Source: Saxidomus purpurata
Taxonomy: Eukaryota; Mollusca; Bivalvia; Venerida; Veneridae
Reading direction: 5' to 3'
NCBI GenBank assembly: GCA_022818135.1
Contig: JAFMSR010000016.1
Coordinates: 3,531,290-3,595,289 of the forward strand
DNA length: 64,000 nt
Part shown: positions 58,230-64,000 of the stretch, in pieces
How positions within the stretch are numbered: position 1 is the stretch's first letter
How the letters are laid out: every line of letters starts with the position of its first letter
The notes under the pieces: model-generated
The model's database searches: none
What the model was told of the DNA's origin: nothing
The model's input: the letters and a program-made list of their open reading frames with translations, nothing else
Program-made: the position numbers and the translations under genes

Positions 58230-59223
58230 ATACCCCCCGAACACAAAGTGTAAGGGGGGGTATACTGGATTCAGCTTGTCCGTCTGTCCGTTCGTCTGTC
58301 CGTCCGTCTGTCTGTAGACAGAATCTTGTGGACACTAGATCTCCAGTACCCCTGGTCAGAATTTAATGATACTTCACACAAGTGATAAGTACAATGCCTA
58401 GTTGTGCAAGGTCCATGTTTCGGGTCTCTAGGTCAAAGGTCAAGGTCACAGGGGCTCGGGATAGTAAAATCTTGTGGACGCTAAATCTCCAAAACCCCTG
58501 GTCAGAATTTGATGATACTTCACACAAGTGATAAGTACAATACCTAGTTGTGCATGGTCCATGTTCCGGGTCTCTAGGTCAAAGATCAAGGTCACAGGGG
58601 CTCGAGATGGTAAAATCTTGTGGACTCTAAATCTCCAAAATCCCTAGTCAGAATTTAATGATAATTCACAGAAGTGATAAGTACAATGCCTAGTTGTGCA
58701 TGGTCCAGGTTTCGGGTCTCTAGGTCAAAGGTCAAGGTCACAGGGGCTCGGGATAGTAAAATCTTGTGGACGCTAAATCTCCAAAACCCCTGGTCAGAAT
58801 TTGATGATACTTCACACAAGTGATAAGTACAATGCCTAGTTGTGCATGGTCCAGGTTTCGGGTCTCTAGGTCAAAGGTCAAGGTCACAGGGACTCGAGAT
58901 GGTAAAATCTTGTTGATGCTAAATCTTCAAAACCCCTGGTCAGAATTTAATGATACTTCATAGAAGTGATAAGCACCATGCCTAGTTGTACATGGTCCAT
59001 GTTTCGGGTCACTAGATCAAAGAGTAAAATCTTGTGTGCTTTTAATCTCGAAACCCGCTGGTCAAAATTTAATTATACTTCACAGAAGCCTTAAGATGTG
59101 CAGGTCCAATAATCAAAGCATAATCAAAGCATAATCAAAGCATCAAATATTACATGAATTTTAAATACTGTGTCAGTGGGATGTTCGGGGGGTATTCATC
59201 ACCTTCAGTGATAGTTCTAGTTT
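58230..59223 (+). mobile_element. HINE-like family 11, complete (146 bp cores)
   Basis: Perfect 14 bp subterminal inverted repeats ATACCCCCCGAACA (58230) and TGTTCGGGGGGTAT (59182) bound it. The 5' part reads GGGGGGGTATACTGGATTC and GTCCGTCTGTCCG. Five to six cores of 146 bp carry AGGTCAAAGGTCAAGGTCA. The 3' end has the hairpin ATCACcttcaGTGAT and TCTAGTTT. It ends 70 bp before Ig exon 7. Confidence 0.82.
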
Positions 59224-59293
59224 AAGACTGTTGTGATATTTTTGGTGAAACAAAATGTTTTAAAATTAGCGGACATTATTGTTATTTCTACAG

Positions 59294-59566
59294 ATAAACC
59301 AGATATATTTATCAACATCAACGGCATGGAAAAATACAGTGATGAATTAGATGAAGGTGAAAACCTTACAGCTGTATGCAGTGCCAAAGGAAATCCTGTA
59401 CCGTCAGTCACTTGGCAAGGTCAAACCACTGGCAATACACAGCTTGTATTCACTGATATAGACAGGAAGGATCATGGTTCTTATAGATGTGACGCAACAG
59501 CTTCCTCTTCTCACTATCCCAACAATGACTTTTCCAATGAAACAACACTACATGTAACTGTTAACT
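59294..59566 (+). CDS. Ig-like domain 7 exon (phase 1-1, I-set type)
   Basis: The acceptor is TATTTCTACAG and the donor AACT|GTAAGT; 273 bp. The domain is the most canonical of the set: DKPDIFININGME, ENLTAVCSAKGNPVP (B-strand Cys), SVTWQGQTT (C-strand Trp), LVFTDIDRKDHGSYRCDAT with the classic D-x-G-x-Y-x-C motif, and ETTLHVTVN. Two N-glycosylation sequons (NLT, NET) are seen. Known: this I-set form is common in adhesion receptors and in membrane-proximal repeats. No further Ig exon was recognised downstream to the window end, so the next exon lies beyond 64000 or was missed. Confidence 0.85.
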
Positions 59567-59739
59567 GTAAGTATTTTGGTCATTTGAATCACAGTCTTGT
59601 AAACGGATACACTTCATAAAAGAATAATATATTGGTCTGTCTTAATGATGATTTCTCTGCAGAAACAGTACTACACATTTCAGTATACTTTATGTTCTGT
59701 TATTCTAGTAAAAATGTAGCTACGTAACATTGCTAAATG

Positions 59740-61126
59740 CCCTTACCAAAACAACTTATATGTCACTTATAAGCCATTTTTATATGTAACTTATACTTCA
59801 CATAGACAATTTACCTATAAGTCACATAGTTGGGACTTATTAGTATTTTAAATGCAAATTAGATGTATGTGAAGTATATGTGACATATATGTTACAGTGT
59901 ATGCCTTATCTTTTAGCCACATATAAGTCACTTATATGTGACATATAAGTCAATTATATGTCATATATAAGTCAATTATATGTCACATATTACAAAAAGT
60001 TATATGTGAAAAATAAGTAATTTATTACAATAACTTATATGTGACTTATATGTGAGATATAAGTCAAGTATAATGTCTTGATTTTGTTATCCGAAATAGA
60101 TGCAGCACTAAAATGAGAATATTATGTAATTCACAAAAAATAATGATTTCAGTAAATTTATACAAAATTTTATTCATCACATCATTTAGATACCAGTATG
60201 CAATTTTTCATCAGTAATGATTTTAACATATGTACAAAAAAAAATTATGTCTTTTTTTCTGGTTTGAATTTGTTCTTGTCTTTGTTTTTTTCTGTTCAGT
60301 TTACACAGTAACTGTTCATCTATACAAAATTGTTGTTCTTAAGTCTTTTTGCAGGTAGTTCTGAAAACTGCCCTGGCATCAACACACTTCTGGTTTATTG
60401 GTTGAACCACATCCTTTCAGGGCATTTTCTCTTTTCCCACACATATCCTAAAGAAAGACATGAACGTAACTCAGTGAATAGCTGACAAGAAACATTCATT
60501 CTAACTTGATTTTTTTTTCATTCAAATCTGTTTTAATAGACAACCTTAAAATGAGAACTTTCCTTTAAAATATTGATAAAATAGGTGTCTGAATTAAAAC
60601 ATAATATCATTTATTGAAAACTGGTCTTCACAATTCATTGATTTCTAAACTGTTAACTTTGAAATGGTCTATACTTCTTTCTATCATGTTTATAATGTTT
60701 GTAACCTTACCTTTGCATATGATGCTGTTTTCAGTTCTTCCCCATGGTATCAAATCAAATTCAATCCATAAAAATATTCACAAATATCATCATTATAAGA
60801 ATGAAAAAAATAATATTCTATCACTAACTTCTTCCACATATGTTACCATCATAATGTCTGTTTAGTATTCAAATCCAACCAATCAGAAAGCTGATAGAAG
60901 GTTCCAGAAAATGAGTTGCATAGCTAGACTATGAGACATATAAGTGTCTTATAAGTTGAAAAATTAAAGGGCTTAAAATGACATATAAATGGCTTATACA
61001 TAACAGACTTAGACTAGTTTTATGTGACTTATATGTAACTTATATGTAACTTATATATCTCATATAAGTCAAGTATAAGTTGCATATAAGGGACATATAT
61101 GTCAGTACAAGTCATTTTGGTAAGGG
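59740..61126. mobile_element. Inverted-end element with TATAAGT/ACTTATA arrays
   Basis: CCCTTACCAAAA at the left and TTTTGGTAAGGG at the right are perfect 12 bp ends. Next to each end are dense arrays of ACTTATATGTGACATATAAGT-like palindromic words (59755-60080 and 60930-61100). The central 850 bp has no recognisable transposase. The target duplication is unclear. It lies in the intron after Ig exon 7. Confidence 0.7.
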
Positions 61127-61191
61127 TGTGTTCTTTCTTCGGAATATAATTACATTTGTTGTAGAAATCACATTGACTGCTAGTTGTTTAT

Positions 61192-61868
61192 TAGCTCATC
61201 TGAGCATAGCCTTGACTAAGCTATTAGTACGGGCGGTTGGTCCATTGTCGGTCATCAACATGTTACTTAAAGGTCTTAATTCTTCCCTGAAACTACAAAA
61301 CTTGCTCTGTAGCATCCTTTCATTGACCTATTTTAAAAATAGAAATTGTTCTGAGTCAAGTGCACAAGGGTCCACCGTTACTAAAAATAGCAATTTGTTA
61401 AACAGTTTCTTCTCATGAAACAAAAGTTGAAAGTCACAAAACTTGTTCTGTAATGACTTCTTTCTTTGTGTTATATGTCTTGAGGTCAATACAATTTGAA
61501 ATTTACAAGTAAATTATTCATGTTATTTATGGCTTAGAACAGAGTTGCATGCAAATTTTCCATGCTTAAGATTTGTGATATTTATCTCTGATATCATTTA
61601 TTTATAATGTAAATTTTATACTGTATGACATAATTTATATATTCAGGAATATAGAAAACTACATTGAAGCAGTACAGTCATATACAATACTACAGTAATA
61701 TAAATTACTATACAGTACTAAATTAATTCAGTACTTAAAAGTATGAAAGTTCTATAGAGTTCTTCAGTACCATATGACACAGTACTTGGCCACATAAATC
61801 ACAGTATTGACGACTTGAAATCCAGCTTGCTCAGATGAATGACTTTCGTCTAACTTGGCCCTCTTGTG
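61192..61868 (+). mobile_element. Diverged family 3-like HINE
   Basis: AGCTCATCTGAGCATAGCC and TTGACTAAGCTATTAG form the 5' hairpin, and CTTGGCCCTCTTGTG ends it. Only one to two decayed cores are visible; ACAGTAC/CAGTACT words fill 61660-61790. Confidence 0.5.
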
Positions 61869-61953
61869 TATTGGATAATGAACAACATAAGAATGCTTTA
61901 TTTTATCAGTTTTCCTTAGCAGATTGGTTGAATTCAGTACATACTGTGTTAGT

Positions 61954-62677
61954 TATAGCCCCGCCCCCCTCCCCTGAACACAAAGTGTAAGGGATGGGGG
62001 GGGTATACTGGATTCAGCTTGTCGGTCCATCTGGGCGTACAGGGGATTAGGTGGTTAGGGTACTTAGGTGGTCATTTACTCTATTTTGCTTTAGGGCTAA
62101 GTGGTAACTGGTAAAAAAAAATACAATGTAAAATACCATCAGTCGAAGGATAGTCATGAGGACGTCCGTCTGTCCGTCCATCTGTAGACGGAATCTTGTG
62201 GACACTAAATCTCCAAAATCCCTTATCAGAATTTAATGATACTTCACAGAAGTGATAAGTACCTTGCCTAGTTGTGCATGGTCCATGTTCCGGGTCACTA
62301 GGTCAAAGGTCAAGGTCATTGGGGCTCGAGATAGTAAAATCTTGTGTGCTCTTAATCTCCTAAACCCCTGGTCACAATTTAATGATATTTGATAGAAGTG
62401 ATAAGTACTGTGCATAGTTGTGCATGGTCCATGTTTCGGGTCACTAGGTCAAGGTCATAAGGGCTCATCATAATAAAATCTTGTGAGTTCTTAATCTCCA
62501 AAACCCCTAGTAAGAATTTAATTATACTTCACAGAAGTGATAAGTACCATGTCTTAAGTTGTGCAGGTCCAATAATAAAAGCATCAAATGTTGCATAGAT
62601 TTTATATACTGTGTCATAGGGGTGTTCTGGGGGTGGAGGGCGGGAGGTATTCATCACCGACAGTGATAGTTTTAGTT
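61954..62677 (+). mobile_element. HINE-like family 11, second copy, with MITE
   Basis: CCCTGAACACAAAGTGTAAGG, GGGGTATACTGGATTCAGC, then GTCCGTCTGTCCGTCC after an interruption at 62034-62165. Three cores (62190, 62335, 62480) follow. The 3' end is ATCACcgacaGTGAT, TTTTAGTTTT. Confidence 0.7.
62034..62165. mobile_element. Decayed MITE in a GTCC microsatellite (copy 3)
   Basis: GGGGATTAGGTGGTTAGGG and CTTAGGTGGTCATT resemble the ATTAGGTGGTA end and CTTAAG-GGTCATTC interior of the copies at 3226 and 35850. Both flanks are the family 11 microsatellite. The match is partial. Confidence 0.35.
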
Positions 62678-64000
62678 TTATTTACAGCAGTCATTAGGTT
62701 ACTGGAAGGAGCATAAGCAAACAGAAGAGGAACTGTTGTTATCAAAACACAGAAAAGACATTTAAAATTGTAGTTAGCCACTTTACAACTTGTCATTATC
62801 AATACAAGCAGAAATAGACCAAACCAGTAAGAAAGCTCTACATAAGGCAGTGTAGTTTGCCAGTCATCACTAACCTATCCTCCCTTTTTGCTCATAATTA
62901 AATATGTTCCTTTTGTAAGGATTTCAAGACTTTTCAGTGTGAAAAAGCACTGGCTGGAAGAATCAGAATACGTTGTAAAAGAATCTTTAAAGCAATCAAA
63001 AGAACTACTGTGCAATTTATCTATGCCAGTAAAATGTATGGGGTAAAAAATGTTGTGATAATTATTGAATGAATTAAAAAAAAATTGTGTATCTTACAAA
63101 ATTTGTTATTACTTTAGGATGAATTACATTTAAAGTAGTTTTTGTTTAAATGATAAAAGCAGCACTACATATTAAACTGGTCAACATGCTTCAAAAGCTG
63201 AATTTAGAGTCAGTATCATGGGTGAAAGTTTTCTGTACTTTCAGCCTTCCCAGAGGTCATTTTTCCAAATCGTGTAAATATGTTGTGATTTTCAGACGGA
63301 AGGTGTGGGTGGGGGGGTTTGGTAGCAGGCGAACATAAATGCGAAATTTGAGACCCTAGACGTATAATTGGACCCCGGATGTAGCAATATACAACTTAAT
63401 TGGTGACACATTGTGTTACGTAATTGATACAGATTAAAAATTGATTACCAGTTTATCATTGCCTGAAGACGTCTCAAGCTGTCAAAATAACTGATGCTTG
63501 CGTAATCACTAATCAACAGCGCGGTACCGCCCTCTGTGGGTGGAGCAAAGATGGTTAATTGCCGACAATTAATAAGCGGGCATTTATTTAATTGTGCCTC
63601 AGCAGTTTTTCACAGTGGGATGGACTGAACAATGAATTATACTGGACGTCCCAATATCCATAATAAATTATGACCGAAGTCAAAGGGATAACGTTCGTGG
63701 CGGGAATTGGTAAAAACCAAAATAATTGCTACATCACAAGGTGTTAAGAATTTTACACAAAAACACTCAATCAACCGTGACGGCATAAACCATGAATTTC
63801 ACATCTATCTAAATTTTATGTACATGAAGCTTATAATCACAACAGTTGCAAGTGATTTTTGTTACCAGAGGATAGTCCTATCGAAAGACGTAAAAATTTA
63901 GACAAATACTCAACACATGTTATTATTACAAAACTTTCAAGATAGCAAAATTTGCGTGTTTTATGTCGACTGGAAGTCAGTGAGCCTATAACACATGTTG
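62678..64000. other. Intron sequence to the window end
   Basis: No Ig-like or other splice-bounded coding segment, array or element end was recognised. A G-rich stretch GTGGGTGGGGGGGTTTGG lies at 63307-63324. Confidence 0.4.

Larger units (their letters stand above)
2526..59566 (+). other. Multi-Ig-domain gene, internal part (8 exons, 7 Ig-like domains)
   Basis: Seen: eight plus-strand open segments, each bounded by AG and GT, carry the Ig pattern of a B-strand Cys and an F-strand Cys, most with the C-strand Trp. Their phases agree: 1-1, 1-0, 0-1, 1-1, 1-1, 1-1, 1-1, 1-1, so all join without a frameshift. Intron sizes run from 255 bp to 25.5 kb. Known: phase 1-1 Ig exons are typical of IgSF adhesion molecules and receptors. 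Inferred: one transcript encoding a secreted or membrane IgSF protein with at least seven domains, acting at the cell surface or in the matrix. The 5' end (signal peptide) and 3' end (membrane or tail exons) lie outside the window or were not recognised. Two adjacent genes cannot be excluded across the 25.5 kb and 13.2 kb introns. Confidence 0.75.

Overview
This is a eukaryotic window, AT-rich and almost wholly intronic or repetitive. The repeats point to a bivalve mollusc: 145-170 bp tandem cores behind a GTCC-rich microsatellite, as in the pearl/CvA/BIV160-type repeats described in oysters and clams. The species cannot be fixed from the sequence; a venerid-like clam is only a guess.

The one convincing host gene is a plus-strand multi-immunoglobulin-domain gene that enters from the left and leaves to the right. 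Eight exons were found by joining splice signals to reading frame: 2526-2834, 5416-5549, 10942-11170, 36646-36939, 37259-37552, 45258-45566, 45822-46097 and 59294-59566. They encode seven Ig-like domains. Six domains sit in single symmetrical phase 1-1 exons; the second is split by a 5.4 kb phase-0 intron. No signal peptide, membrane segment or cytoplasmic tail lies in the window, so both ends of the gene are missing. The family is IgSF adhesion or receptor type (CD22/nephrin/hemicentin-like architecture); no orthologue is claimed.

The introns are packed with mobile DNA. The dominant class is a set of non-autonomous Helitron/Helentron-like elements (called HINE-like here). Most have a 5' hairpin beginning AGCTC... 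or ATRCCCCC..., a GTCC or GTCGGC microsatellite, 3-8 tandem cores of 130-170 bp, a 3' hairpin, and an end reading CTCTTGTT or GTGATAGnTCTAGTT. The elements are nested up to three deep (16688-20346). Cut-and-paste elements with inverted ends are also present: pogo/Tigger-like MITEs (5719-6800, 31463-32234, 57509-58217), a 1.76 kb TA-flanked element with CACCGCGA arrays (17616-19376), a 2.76 kb element (12735-15494), a GTACGAGTTGAC-array element (27404-29640), a long-inverted-repeat element (41401-42251), a TATAAGT-array element (59740-61126), and a small MITE found three times inside GTCC microsatellites. A decayed LINE reverse transcriptase lies at 33990-34921.

Region by region: 1-2060, HINE-like remnants; 2526-11170, Ig domains 1-2 with elements between; 11171-36645, a 25 kb intron of nested elements with possible foreign islands at 20590-21149 and 30500-30830; 36646-46097, Ig domains 3-6, including two local exon duplications and one exon relic at 46230; 46098-59293, a 13 kb intron with a non-repetitive 2.9 kb island (53426-56353); 59294-64000, Ig domain 7 and the next intron. 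Most open frames longer than 60 codons are readings of the repeats and are not genes.
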